A DNA stretch of 44,330 nucleotides from Alphaproteobacteria bacterium. Lineage in GTDB: Bacteria; Pseudomonadota; Alphaproteobacteria; Micavibrionales; Micavibrionaceae. The notes beneath the pieces were generated by a model that saw nothing but the letters and a program-made list of their open reading frames with translations, searched no databases and was not told the DNA's origin. Shown in pieces: positions 8,600 to 16,286 of this stretch (position 1 is the first letter of the stretch; every line of letters starts with the position of its first letter). The position numbers and the translations under genes were made by a program. The stretch is from assembly GCA_020442425.1 (NCBI GenBank), contig JAGRKB010000058.1, positions 1 through 44,330 of the forward strand. Direction: 5' to 3'.

Positions 8600-10663
8600 A
8601 TGATAGCTCCAATCATATACTTGGCCTTGGCGGTAGCAGTGGCCTGGTTAATCACACGATTTTTCGTGTATGTGCGCTCTGATGAGATCGCCATTATCGA
8701 ACAACGCTTTTTCGGGATGCCTCTCGAACAAGGACGTGTATTTGCGCTCGAAAACCAAGTCGGTTTAAAGGCCAGATACTTTACCCCCGGTCTGCACTTT
8801 GTGCTCTGGCCGATCATCAACGTTGTCACCAAGCCGGACTTTATGGTCATCGGCGCGGATGAACTCGGAATTGTCGAAGCCACTGACGGCGCCCCTCTTG
8901 AGTCAGGCCGTATTTTTGCGGACGACCCAGCGGGCCAACATCACAACAACTTCCAGAACCCTGTGGCCTTTTTGAAAGCCAACGGTATCCGTGGGAAGCA
9001 ATTGCGTTTCCTGACCAACGGGACGTTCAAGATCAACCCGTATTTGTTCAAAGTAACCAAGATCAAAAAGACCGTGATTAAAGAAGGTCAAATTGGTGTT
9101 GTAACAGCGATGGACGGTATGGCTTTGGAAGCAGGCCAGCTCTTGGGGAAAAGTGTGGACGACCACTCCCACTTCCAGCGCGCCGAAGCGTTCTTGAAAA
9201 ACGGCGGGGAAAAAGGTCCTCAGATCGACTTCCTGCGTCCGGGAACATACAACATCAACACAGAAGTGTTCAAAGTCGAAGTGTTTGATGCCACCTATAT
9301 CGGCGAAAACCAGATCGGGATCGTCGAAGCAATGGACGGTTTGCCGATGGATACAACAGACGTTGTCGTGCCGACACCTGACGGACACAACAATTTCCAA
9401 AACGGCCAAGCCTTCTTGAACAACGGCGGACACCGTGGGCCACAGGAACGCATCCTGACCCCTGGGACCTACTACATCAACCCATATTTGTTCTCGGTGA
9501 CAACCCGTCAACAAACGGTGGTGAACAAAGGTCAGGTCGGCGTGTTGATCTCGAACATCGGGAAAGACCCTGCAGGTTTTGTACCGCAAGCTCCTGTCAT
9601 TGGAGAAGATGCCTCCGACGAAGCAGCGGCAACCCGTCACGTTGTCCCGCGCGGCTATCGCGGTATTCAACGCGAAGTGCTTGGCCCGGGTGCATACAAC
9701 ATCAACCCTCTGGCCTATGTTGTGATCATTATTCCGACCACAATGCGCTCGCTGGATTGGAGTGGGGAACGCCGCACAGCAGGATCGGAAGGCATGAGCT
9801 TTGATCCGTTCCAAGTGGTGTCACACGACGGTTTCCCGATGCAAGTCGAGGTTCGTTGCCAGTACCGCATCTTGCCGGAGAACGCACCGTATGTTGTGCA
9901 AAAACTCGGCTCGATCACGGAACTGGAAAGCAATGTGATCCACCCGCAAATTGACGGTATCTTCCGTGCGCAAGTTGCCCGCTCCCCTGCGATTGCTTAC
10001 CAGCAAAACCGCGCGGAAGAGCAAGACGCCGCAGAAGATGCAGTCCGTGATGATCTCAAGAAATACCGTGTTGATGTTGTGTCGGTGATGATCACCAACA
10101 TCCATCTGCCCGAAGCTTTGATGAAAACCACGCAGCAGAAGAACCTCGCCGAGCAGGAGAAATCCATGTACGACGCGAAGCAACAAGCTGAATTGCGCCG
10201 TATCGAGTTCGAAAAAACCAAAGCGGAAGCAGACGCTCAGGTGGACATTATTACCGCAGAAGCGGGTATTAAAGTCGCCCAGCACGAAGCCCGTCAGGTC
10301 GAAGAACGCGCACGCGGTGATGCAACGCGTATCCGTATGCTGGCCGAAGCCGAAGCAACTGAGACCACACAGATCGGTGATGCAGAAGCAGAAGTCATTC
10401 GTGCGAAAGGTGAGGCCCAAGCGAAAGCCTACCATGATCAGGTCAATGCCCTGACCGCCCAAGGTGTAACAACCGTGGAAATCATGAAAGCGATTGCAGG
10501 CGCAGGCCTCAAGATCACACCTGATGTTCAGGTCACAGGATCGGCAGGAAGTGCGCTCGACGGCGGCTTAATGCAGGTCATCCTCTCCCGTATGGTCCAA
10601 GACCAAACAGGAATCCCGACAGGTGGCCCGAAAGGTAGCAAGGCTGACAAAATCGCGTCGTAA
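8600..10663 (+). CDS. SPFH/band 7 (flotillin-like) membrane protein with N-terminal repeats
   Basis: Probable membrane scaffold of the stomatin/prohibitin/flotillin class. One N-terminal membrane helix (1-25) is followed by four units of 74-75 residues (about 85-375), each with a G-x-V-x-A-x-D-G start and an L-x-x-G-T/A-Y-x-I-N-P end; a degenerate fifth unit (EIAIIEQRFFGMPLEQGRVF) precedes them. Next come a band 7 domain (about 375-520) and an Ala/Glu/Arg-rich coiled coil (about 520-620), then a Gly-rich tail. In this family the coiled coil drives oligomerisation. 687 residues is long for a flotillin because of the repeats. No NfeD-type partner is next to it. A terminator follows. Exact role cannot be told from sequence. 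Confidence 0.88.
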   Translation: MIAPIIYLALAVAVAWLITRFFVYVRSDEIAIIEQRFFGMPLEQGRVFALENQVGLKARYFTPGLHFVLWPIINVVTKPDFMVIGADELGIVEATDGAPLESGRIFADDPAGQHHNNFQNPVAFLKANGIRGKQLRFLTNGTFKINPYLFKVTKIKKTVIKEGQIGVVTAMDGMALEAGQLLGKSVDDHSHFQRAEAFLKNGGEKGPQIDFLRPGTYNINTEVFKVEVFDATYIGENQIGIVEAMDGLPMDTTDVVVPTPDGHNNFQNGQAFLNNGGHRGPQERILTPGTYYINPYLFSVTTRQQTVVNKGQVGVLISNIGKDPAGFVPQAPVIGEDASDEAAATRHVVPRGYRGIQREVLGPGAYNINPLAYVVIIIPTTMRSLDWSGERRTAGSEGMSFDPFQVVSHDGFPMQVEVRCQYRILPENAPYVVQKLGSITELESNVIHPQIDGIFRAQVARSPAIAYQQNRAEEQDAAEDAVRDDLKKYRVDVVSVMITNIHLPEALMKTTQQKNLAEQEKSMYDAKQQAELRRIEFEKTKAEADAQVDIITAEAGIKVAQHEARQVEERARGDATRIRMLAEAEATETTQIGDAEAEVIRAKGEAQAKAYHDQVNALTAQGVTTVEIMKAIAGAGLKITPDVQVTGSAGSALDGGLMQVILSRMVQDQTGIPTGGPKGSKADKIAS

Positions 10664-10690
10664 TCAATCGACACCTAAAGAAATAAAAAG

Positions 10691-10725
10691 ATCCCCCGTA
10701 AGTAGCACTGCGGGGGAAAATTTTT
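10691..10725. terminator. Terminator after the SPFH gene
   Basis: CCCCCG (10693-10698) pairs with CGGGGG (10711-10716) followed by AAAATTTTT on the plus strand; on the minus strand a CTTTTT tract follows, so it may work in both directions. Confidence 0.7.
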
Positions 10726-10763
10726 GAGAAGAGAAAACATTTTTCCTTTTGTCACCATCGCAA

Positions 10764-10837
10764 CCCCACCGCACCCCCGTGCATGACACGGGGTCTTTAA
10801 CTCATCTTCCACCAGACCGTTCCCAAGAAACCATAAA
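10764..10837. repeat. Palindromic repeat, copy 2
   Basis: About 74 bases matching 11004-11098. The core is CCCCGTG, loop CATGA, CACGGGG (10775-10793). The part after the hairpin (CTTTAACTCATC onward) is also shared with the third copy. Confidence 0.75.
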
Positions 10838-10867
10838 AATCATGAACACGCCCCACTCATTCCCTAC

Positions 10868-10902
10868 CCACCAAACTCTTGGTGTCTTGGGGGCTTGGTG
10901 GT
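10868..10902. repeat. Imperfect stem-loop CCACCAA/TTGGTGG
   Basis: CCACCAA and TTGGTGG arms enclose a G/T-rich interior that itself contains CTTGGTG. Part of a cluster of palindromes; no T tract, so not a normal terminator. Confidence 0.4.
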
Positions 10903-10917
10903 TAAAAAACAAATGAA

Positions 10918-10973
10918 ACACGGAGGAACAGAGAAGCGGAGTTGGCAAGAAAAACTTTGCGTATCCTTCGTGT
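10918..10973. repeat. Inverted-repeat element, ACACGGAGGA type
   Basis: ACACGGAGGA (10918-10927) and TCCTTCGTGT (10964-10973) match as inverted arms at 9 of 10 positions. A fragment of the same wording (acacggaggga) occurs near 19457, suggesting a dispersed, decayed family. Confidence 0.45.
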
Positions 10974-11003
10974 GCTTTGCGTTTTAAACCCTATAAACCA
11001 CCT

Positions 11004-11098
11004 CCCCACCGCACCCCCGTGCATGACACGGGGTCTTTAACTCATCTTCCACCAGACCCCGCATCCCGTGCGGGGTTACCTTTCCAAGAAACCATAAA
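11004..11098. repeat. Palindromic repeat, copy 3, with inserted second hairpin
   Basis: Same element as 10764-10837 and 240 bases from it, but interrupted after CCAGACC by about 20 extra bases that form their own hairpin (CCCCGCA, loop, TGCGGGG). The flanks CCAAGAAACCATAAA resume afterwards. This looks like nested growth of palindromic units. Confidence 0.7.
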
Positions 11099-11199
11099 GC
11101 CTCACGCAGAGGCCTCAGAAAGCACGGTTTCTCTGCGGTCGCTGTGTGAAGAGAGACTATTCAGGATGACAAAATTTTCGGGCTTAGCTATAGCCAAAC

Positions 11200-11229
11200 A
11201 AAAAGATCCCCCGAAACCATTCGGGGGAT
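11200..11229 (-). terminator. Terminator of the 11263-11721 gene
   Basis: Perfect 10-base stem (ATCCCCCGAA and TTCGGGGGAT) with an ACCA loop. On the minus strand it is followed by CTTTTTG, the direction of the gene ending at 11263. Confidence 0.85.
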
Positions 11230-11262
11230 TAATATTGAGGGGAGGAGATTACTGAAAAAATT

Positions 11263-11721
11263 TTACAAACAGACGGTTTCAAAACACCCTGCCTCTACTC
11301 TCGGCACATCCCGTTTAAACGCCGCAAATTTATCTTCGCCGATTTCATCCCAGTGACGTTTTAAATCCCACATCGCGGGATTAGCCGACCCGATTTCCGT
11401 TACCTCGCGCATCATCGCTGCATCGACAAATTCAAGATAGCGTTCGGGAAAAGAGACACGCGGCGCACGCAATCCCAGATCAACAAGAACCTTGGCGACA
11501 TACGCATCATCAAAGACCATCATGTCCGCCACAAACTGGATCGTGGACAACACACGAATATCTTCTCTGGATGTCGGAACAGTTCTGACATGACGCATAA
11601 ACCGCGCATACATATCCATCTCGACTTTATCACTCTCGATCGGATGCTCAGGAGGCAATGGAAGAATAATCCGCTCAACTGACTTGACCATTTGGGTTTT
11701 CGGGCTTTGAGTGTCTGGCAT
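11263..11721 (-). CDS. Hypothetical cytosolic protein, 152 residues
   Basis: Not recognised. The product is soluble, with an acidic and hydrophobic middle (DMYARFMRHVRTVP, MMVFDDAYVAKVLVDLGL) and no signal or membrane segment. Start chosen at the ATG at 11721 (MPDTQSPKTQ): GGAGG lies 5 bases upstream and overlaps an earlier in-frame ATG at 11733 that has no ribosome site of its own. A perfect terminator follows the stop. These signals make it a convincing gene of unknown role. It lies downstream of the macro-domain gene on the same strand but that gene has its own terminator, so it is probably transcribed alone. Confidence 0.75.
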   Translation of the reverse strand: MPDTQSPKTQMVKSVERIILPLPPEHPIESDKVEMDMYARFMRHVRTVPTSREDIRVLSTIQFVADMMVFDDAYVAKVLVDLGLRAPRVSFPERYLEFVDAAMMREVTEIGSANPAMWDLKRHWDEIGEDKFAAFKRDVPRVEAGCFETVCL

Positions 11722-11793
11722 GAGAACCTCCATATTCTTTTTTTCGGGCTTAAGACCATCCTTGGAGATTCGTATTAACGACTCCTTAACAAC

Positions 11794-11818
11794 GCAAAAA
11801 ACGGGCTAAAAAGCCCGT
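11794..11818 (-). terminator. Terminator of the macro-domain gene
   Basis: ACGGGCT and AGCCCGT arms (11801-11818) with a four-base AAAA loop, followed on the minus strand by six T (plus-strand A at 11795-11800). Confidence 0.85.
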
Positions 11819-11847
11819 CATTCCTGTGGATAAGTATGCCTTAAATA

Positions 11848-12399
11848 CTATTTGGAAAAAGAATCGAAGATTTGCGCCGTTTTGCAAACAATCACCACCT
11901 CATCCAGAGACTGGTAAGGATATGATTCAATGACACTGCACATCAAACGCGCCGCCTTACGCGGGGGATAATCACGATTCCCCATTCCCAAAGCAGGAAA
12001 AGCCAGACTCTTAAATCCGGATTGTTCCGCCATAGAAACAACATCATGGATACAACGCTTTAAAGCGCGTTCCTCATCATCCATGCCGCCATCCCATTTG
12101 GGAAGAACGCCGACCACAAGACGCGGAGTCCGTGCAATTTCGGCAGGCAGCAAGAAACTGTCACCCCGCTTAGGCTGAATAAAATGCTCCAAAAGATAAA
12201 CATCCAGTTTCGGCCCGTAATGAGCCAGAATTCGCAAGCCCAAAGAACTTTCCCAAGATAGATTCTCAGGTAAGAAGAAGGCTCTTGCATCAATCCTGTT
12301 GCTTTCGGTAAAATTGAGGTAATCCGCCTGAACAATCCTGAATTTTATAGCCTTTTGAGGCTTGGATGTTGGGGTGGGGTCTGATAGGGTTGTGGACAT
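11848..12399 (-). CDS. Macro-domain protein (ADP-ribose binding, divergent)
   Basis: Macro domains bind or hydrolyse ADP-ribose and its derivatives. The C-terminal half carries the family signature: SLAFPALGMGNRDYPPRKAA (loop contacting the distal ribose) about 60 residues after VVGVLPKWDGG. The usual N-terminal VDAIVNAAN segment is not obvious, replaced by a region with RIDARAFFLPEN, so catalytic competence is doubtful and it may be a binder. The 183-residue product starts with a Ser/Thr/Pro-rich stretch. Its ATG shares the palindrome CATG at 12397-12400 with the start of the divergent binding-protein gene, so promoters must lie inside each other's coding sequence or leaders are absent. A terminator follows. 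Confidence 0.75.
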   Translation of the reverse strand: MSTTLSDPTPTSKPQKAIKFRIVQADYLNFTESNRIDARAFFLPENLSWESSLGLRILAHYGPKLDVYLLEHFIQPKRGDSFLLPAEIARTPRLVVGVLPKWDGGMDDEERALKRCIHDVVSMAEQSGFKSLAFPALGMGNRDYPPRKAARLMCSVIESYPYQSLDEVVIVCKTAQIFDSFSK

Positions 12400-14233
12400 G
12401 ATAAAAGCGCTTCAAATTTCTCTGGTTTGTTCATTAATTTCTACGTCTGTACTGGCCGACATATCGACGATAGCCTCTGACGAAACTTCTGTCGTTCAAC
12501 CTCCGGCTGGATTGGCAATGGTAGGAGACTCAAAACTCACGAACAACTCTACCCATTTTGCCTACACAAATCCAGAGGCTCCGAAAGGCGGCCTACTCCG
12601 CCGCGCAGCATTCGGAACCTTTGACACACTAAACCCCTTCTCACTCAAAGGCAATTCAGCGCAAGGCCTGAACTTGGTTTATGACCGTCTGATGGCGCGG
12701 AGCTGGGACGAACCTTTCACAATGTATCCGCAAATAGCCGAATCAATTGAAGTTGCCGATGACCGATCTTCCATCACCTTCACCCTCAATAAAGCCGCCA
12801 AATTTCAGGACGGAACATCCATTACAACAGAAGATGTTGAATTTTCTTTTAATACCTTAAAAGAAAAAGGCCGCCCCAACATGCGTAATGTTTACAAACT
12901 CGTCAAAAAGGTGAGTAAAAAAGACTCACAAACCATTACATTTACCCTGGGTCAAGGCTTTGACCGCGAAACAGTGATGATCTTGGCAATGATGCCGGTT
13001 CTGTCCCAAAACTGGTGGAAAGATAAAGACTTTAACAAGACAACACTAGAAGCCCCCAACACTTCAGGCCCCTATAAAATAACTGATGTCTCCGCAGGTC
13101 GTAAGATCACCTATGAACGCGACCCGAATTACTGGGGCGCAGATTTGGTGTCGAACAAAGGCCAGTACAATTTTGACAAAATCTCCTTTGATTATTTCCG
13201 CGACCAGACAGCCGCTTTCGAATCCTTCAAGGCGGGTGAACTGGATGTTTGGGTAGATACCGATCCTGGACACTGGGTCACGGCCTATGACATCCCGTCC
13301 GTTGCAACAGGTATGGTAAAAAAAGAAGAGATCAAACATGGTCGCGTCGAACGGATGTGGGGATTTATTTTCAACACACGCCGCCCACCATTTGATAACG
13401 ACAAAGTGCGCCGCGCTTTATCACTGATGGTCGATCACGATTGGATCAACCGCAACATTTTCCACGATCAATATCAGGTGACAACCAGCTTCTACCCTAA
13501 CTCTGAACTGGCAGCAACCGACATCCCCTCGCCTGCCGAGCTTCTACTCCTGAACCAATACAAAGATCAACTCCCCAAGGAAGTCTTTGGACCTGCATGG
13601 CAAGCCCCACCATCAGGATCAATGGTGGCAACTCGTGCCAATCAGGTCAATGCTGACAATCTGTTAAAAGAATCGGGTTGGATTGTTCGCAATGGCTTGC
13701 GAGTCAATGAAAAAAGCGGAGAACCCTTTAGCTTTGAAATTGTTCTATCGTCGCCCGAAGACGAGAAACTTGCAATCTCCTATAAAAAAGCACTCGAACG
13801 TTTGGGCATCACAGTCACATTGCGCACATTGGATGCGGCAGCCTTCCAAGATCGTCTGACAGCCTACGACTATGACATGGTATTACATTACTGGCAAAAC
13901 ACACTCTCCCCCGGAACAGAGCAAGCGCTCTATTGGGGATGTGCCGCCGCCAAGATGAATGGCAGCTTCAACTTCGCAGGAATTTGTAACCCTGCGATTG
14001 AAGACTTGGTCACCAAGATTCCAAACGCAAAAACACGCGAAGAAATGGTAAGCACAGTCAGAGCACTGGACCGCGTTCTGACATGGGAAAACTACGCCGT
14101 ACCGCTTTTTTATTCAGATCACGACAACATTGCTTCATGGAATCAACTCACTCATCCGGAACAGCCGCCACTTTATGGAAACATTCTGGAAAGCTGGTGG
14201 TCCATTCATCCTGATGCTCAAAGGGAAGAATGA
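12398..14233 (+). CDS. yejA: Periplasmic peptide-binding protein, YejA-like (ABC transporter family 5)
   Basis: Substrate-binding component for uptake of oligopeptides; YejA of E. coli serves the microcin C/peptide importer YejABEF. The 612-residue product starts with a signal peptide (MIKALQISLVCS, cleavage after SVLA). Family 5 features include TFDTLNPFSLKG, the IAESIEVADDRSSITFTL stretch, the YERDPNYWG motif and the YejA-typical end (GSFNFAGICNPAIEDL, PLFYSDHDNIA). ATG 12398 fits the signal peptide; its ribosome site is weak. No permease or ATPase genes adjoin it, so its membrane partner must be elsewhere or it acts alone. A YejA role is likely from the C-terminal pattern, but dipeptide or oligopeptide specificity is not provable. 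Confidence 0.88.
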   Translation: MIKALQISLVCSLISTSVLADISTIASDETSVVQPPAGLAMVGDSKLTNNSTHFAYTNPEAPKGGLLRRAAFGTFDTLNPFSLKGNSAQGLNLVYDRLMARSWDEPFTMYPQIAESIEVADDRSSITFTLNKAAKFQDGTSITTEDVEFSFNTLKEKGRPNMRNVYKLVKKVSKKDSQTITFTLGQGFDRETVMILAMMPVLSQNWWKDKDFNKTTLEAPNTSGPYKITDVSAGRKITYERDPNYWGADLVSNKGQYNFDKISFDYFRDQTAAFESFKAGELDVWVDTDPGHWVTAYDIPSVATGMVKKEEIKHGRVERMWGFIFNTRRPPFDNDKVRRALSLMVDHDWINRNIFHDQYQVTTSFYPNSELAATDIPSPAELLLLNQYKDQLPKEVFGPAWQAPPSGSMVATRANQVNADNLLKESGWIVRNGLRVNEKSGEPFSFEIVLSSPEDEKLAISYKKALERLGITVTLRTLDAAAFQDRLTAYDYDMVLHYWQNTLSPGTEQALYWGCAAAKMNGSFNFAGICNPAIEDLVTKIPNAKTREEMVSTVRALDRVLTWENYAVPLFYSDHDNIASWNQLTHPEQPPLYGNILESWWSIHPDAQREE

Positions 14234-14275
14234 GACTGAAAAAGCATAAATTCAATTGAGTCAAATCAAAACCTC

Positions 14276-14288
14276 TGTTACGGTAACA
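14276..14288. promoter_or_regulatory. Perfect 13-base palindrome, possible operator
   Basis: TGTTAC-G-GTAACA lies 36 bases upstream of the lipoprotein start, in the 90-base gap after yejA. Symmetry and position suit a dimeric regulator, but no partner is identified. Confidence 0.3.
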
Positions 14289-14323
14289 ACGTCTTGAATC
14301 GTCAAAGAATTAAGGTCTTTCTA

Positions 14324-14848
14324 ATGGCAAAATCACACGTATTATTATTTTCCTGCCTCGCAACACTGGCATTGGCAGCATGCGACACGGCAATGAACAA
14401 AGAATTCGAAGAAAATGGTCGTTACTGGCAAAGAACAGGAACGACCGATTCCATTTACCAACAAGGCCCAAAAGCACAACAAGTGCTTTTCCAAGACATT
14501 GCGAACTGCACAGCAGTCGTGAATGAAATGGAACGCATGGGAGCTATAAAAGAAGCCATTCCTGCAGAAACTTGGGATGTTGATGCCAATAAAATCGTTC
14601 CTGGATCACCTGAATCCCGTATGGGCAGCTGGGATACTCCGGAGCGTGACGGATATATGCGCACAGAAATGTATGATTACCATGATTTCGAAGGCTGCAT
14701 GACTTTCAAAGGCTGGGAACGCGTAAAATACGTGAATTACAAAACAGAAGACCGTGCCCGAGATACCTATCTCGATACGCTGGGCTACGAAAAATACCGC
14801 ACAAAAGTGTATGAGAACACTCCAAAGCAACGCAGCTACAATAACTAA
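14324..14848 (+). CDS. Hypothetical lipoprotein
   Basis: The 174-residue product starts with a lipoprotein signal peptide: MAKSHVLLFSCLATLA then the lipobox L17-A-A-C20, so it should be lipidated at Cys20 and held in the outer or inner membrane (no Asp at +2 to +1: the next residue is D21, which in enterobacteria favours the inner membrane). The mature part has two cysteines (NCTAV, GCMTFKGWERV) and the GCMTFKGWERV pattern seen in small lipoproteins of alphaproteobacteria. I chose ATG 14324 because AAGG lies about 8 bases upstream and the signal peptide starts there; a longer TTG reading from 14294 adds only basic residues. Function unknown. Followed by a strong terminator. Confidence 0.82.
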   Translation: MAKSHVLLFSCLATLALAACDTAMNKEFEENGRYWQRTGTTDSIYQQGPKAQQVLFQDIANCTAVVNEMERMGAIKEAIPAETWDVDANKIVPGSPESRMGSWDTPERDGYMRTEMYDYHDFEGCMTFKGWERVKYVNYKTEDRARDTYLDTLGYEKYRTKVYENTPKQRSYNN

Positions 14849-14853
14849 TTTTA

Positions 14854-14880
14854 AAACCCCCGACAAAAAATCGGGGGTTT
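14854..14880. terminator. Bidirectional terminator between convergent genes
   Basis: Perfect 10-base stem AAACCCCCGA/TCGGGGGTTT with a CAAAAAA loop, A-rich on the left and T-rich on the right, between the lipoprotein and the glycosyltransferase stops. Confidence 0.9.
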
Positions 14881-14883
14881 AAT

Positions 14884-15858
14884 TTATGACTCTGACTTTA
14901 ACCGGCAAACAGCATCATAAACTGCATCAACACTCAGACTTCCCATCAAAGAATGATCGAGAGTGACAGCACTATACCCGTCATAAGACGTCAATTCAGT
15001 TGCCGTCTCGGGAGTACGCACATATGAGGCTTTTGCTCCGAACGGAGAATATATTTCAGGATGCGTCGGGCCAAACAACCCAAGTGTTGGAACACCAGCC
15101 GCCGCCGCCGCATGCATTAAACCGGAATCATTCCCGATATAAAACTGGCACCGCGCAAGACACGCTGCCGCCTCACCGGGTGTCCCTTTGGCAATCAAAT
15201 CCAGCCCTACCCCTTCAGGCAAACTGGACAATAACTCACGCGCAGGAGCTTCCTCACCGGGGGCAGCAATCACAGCTACACGCCAACCGGAAAATGGGGC
15301 ATTTTCTGCCCGCAACCTTGAAACCAGTTCTTTAAAATTCTCGATAGGCCATGTTTTGCCGATCCAGTTGGCAGTCGGCCCGACACCCAAAACGGGGGCA
15401 TCATCCTGAGGGATCAAAGACTTTGCTTTTTCAGTTTGTGCTTTGGAAAACCACATACGGGTTTGGGGGGCCTGCTCCAGCCCCAGAACTGACGCATTTT
15501 GCAAAGATTTATGAAGAGATTTGTCAATCCCCCGACTATGGACATTGCGTTTTTTGCTGAATATCAGCCGAGAAACCGCAGAATCCCGTAAATCGACTAC
15601 AATATCCCACTTTTGCCCAACCACCTCGCGCCATAGGCCAATCCAATGCCTATTCCAACTCCTCTTTTTCAAAGGATAAATCCGCTCGATCTGAGGAACT
15701 CCCTCATAAAGACTAGTAACGAGTGGCCCGCAAGCAAGCGTCACGCGAGAATCAGGATAAAGGGTTAACAAATAATTCAGTATTCCGTTGGACAAAACGG
15801 CATCACCGATACGGCTGGATGTAATAAATAATATTTTTTCATGCATAATCAGCAACAT
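14884..15858 (-). CDS. Glycosyltransferase family 9 (heptosyltransferase-like)
   Basis: Family 9 enzymes transfer heptose from ADP-heptose to the lipopolysaccharide core at the cytosolic face of the inner membrane. The 324-residue product starts with the Rossmann-like KILFITSSRIGDAVLS, has the VVDLRDSAVSR segment of domain 1, and in the C-terminal domain FYIGNDSGLMHAAAAAGVP and LGLFGPTHPEIYSPFG, the donor-binding signature. ATG 15858 or an in-frame ATG at 15846 (MHEKILF) could be the start; neither has a strong ribosome site. It stands alone, facing a terminator. Acceptor and exact sugar cannot be told. It indicates a Gram-negative envelope. Confidence 0.88.
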   Translation of the reverse strand: MLLIMHEKILFITSSRIGDAVLSNGILNYLLTLYPDSRVTLACGPLVTSLYEGVPQIERIYPLKKRSWNRHWIGLWREVVGQKWDIVVDLRDSAVSRLIFSKKRNVHSRGIDKSLHKSLQNASVLGLEQAPQTRMWFSKAQTEKAKSLIPQDDAPVLGVGPTANWIGKTWPIENFKELVSRLRAENAPFSGWRVAVIAAPGEEAPARELLSSLPEGVGLDLIAKGTPGEAAACLARCQFYIGNDSGLMHAAAAAGVPTLGLFGPTHPEIYSPFGAKASYVRTPETATELTSYDGYSAVTLDHSLMGSLSVDAVYDAVCRLKSES

Positions 15859-16010
15859 ACAGGGTTTTGAACAAAACTAAAATAATAAAATCTTGGCTGG
15901 ACAAGCCCGCCCTTTTTGTCTATAAACGCCAAACCAAAGATCAAACGCCTATTTTAGGGCAATTGATCTGATCGAACAGATTTTTCGAGTGACTAGGAAC
16001 AAGCGACATC

Positions 16011-16028
16011 ATGTAGGAAATCCTACAT
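16011..16028. repeat. Perfect inverted repeat ATGTAGGA/TCCTACAT
   Basis: Eight-base arms with a two-base centre (AA), 49 bases before the tRNA. Flanked by GACATC and by a REP-like GGAGCGCAGTGACGAAG. It could be an operator or a palindromic repeat; the rest of 15859-16076 shows no gene. Confidence 0.5.
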
Positions 16029-16076
16029 AAGGAGCGCAGTGACGAAGACAATTGGAAAATATGAAAGATCCAGGAT

Positions 16077-16152
16077 GCCTAAGTAGCTCAGTTGGTAGAG
16101 CAAGCGACTGAAAATCGCTGTGTCGCTGGTTCGATTCCGGCCTTAGGCACCA
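16077..16152 (+). tRNA. tRNA-Phe (anticodon GAA)
   Basis: A full cloverleaf of 76 bases: acceptor GCCTAAG/CTTAGGC, D arm GCTC-AGTTGGTA-GAGC, anticodon stem AGCGA/TCGCT with loop CTGAAAA (anticodon GAA), five-base variable loop GTGTC, T arm GCTGG-TTCGATT-CCGGC (one G-U pair), discriminator A and an encoded CCA. The next 130 bases to 16286 hold no obvious terminator hairpin. Confidence 0.97.
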
Positions 16153-16286
16153 CTTTTCTTTCCCGTTTAAGATGCATAAATCCCGTTTTTCTGCCGTCTA
16201 AATACCTGATACACTGTTAAGAACTATGTCTCTTGATTCTCAACTGAGTTTACAAATTAAAAACACTTACTCTTCATACTGATAGA

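Larger units (their letters stand above)
10726..11199. other. Gene-free palindromic repeat cluster
   Basis: No credible gene lies between the SPFH gene and the next minus-strand gene. An open reading of 92 codons at 10977-11255 runs through repeat sequence and has no ribosome site. The stretch holds at least five inverted repeats listed separately. Confidence 0.7.

Noticed and set aside
8903..9814. Open frame of 303 codons opposite the SPFH gene
   Set aside because: Antisense shadow of the repeat-bearing region; Cys/His/Val-rich and without start signals.
10977..11255. Open frame of 92 codons in the repeat cluster
   Set aside because: It runs through a palindromic repeat and a terminator stem and has no ribosome site.
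10664..11262. CRISPR array
   Set aside because: The repeats are only two long copies 240 bases apart with unequal inner parts, no spacer-repeat regularity and no cas genes.
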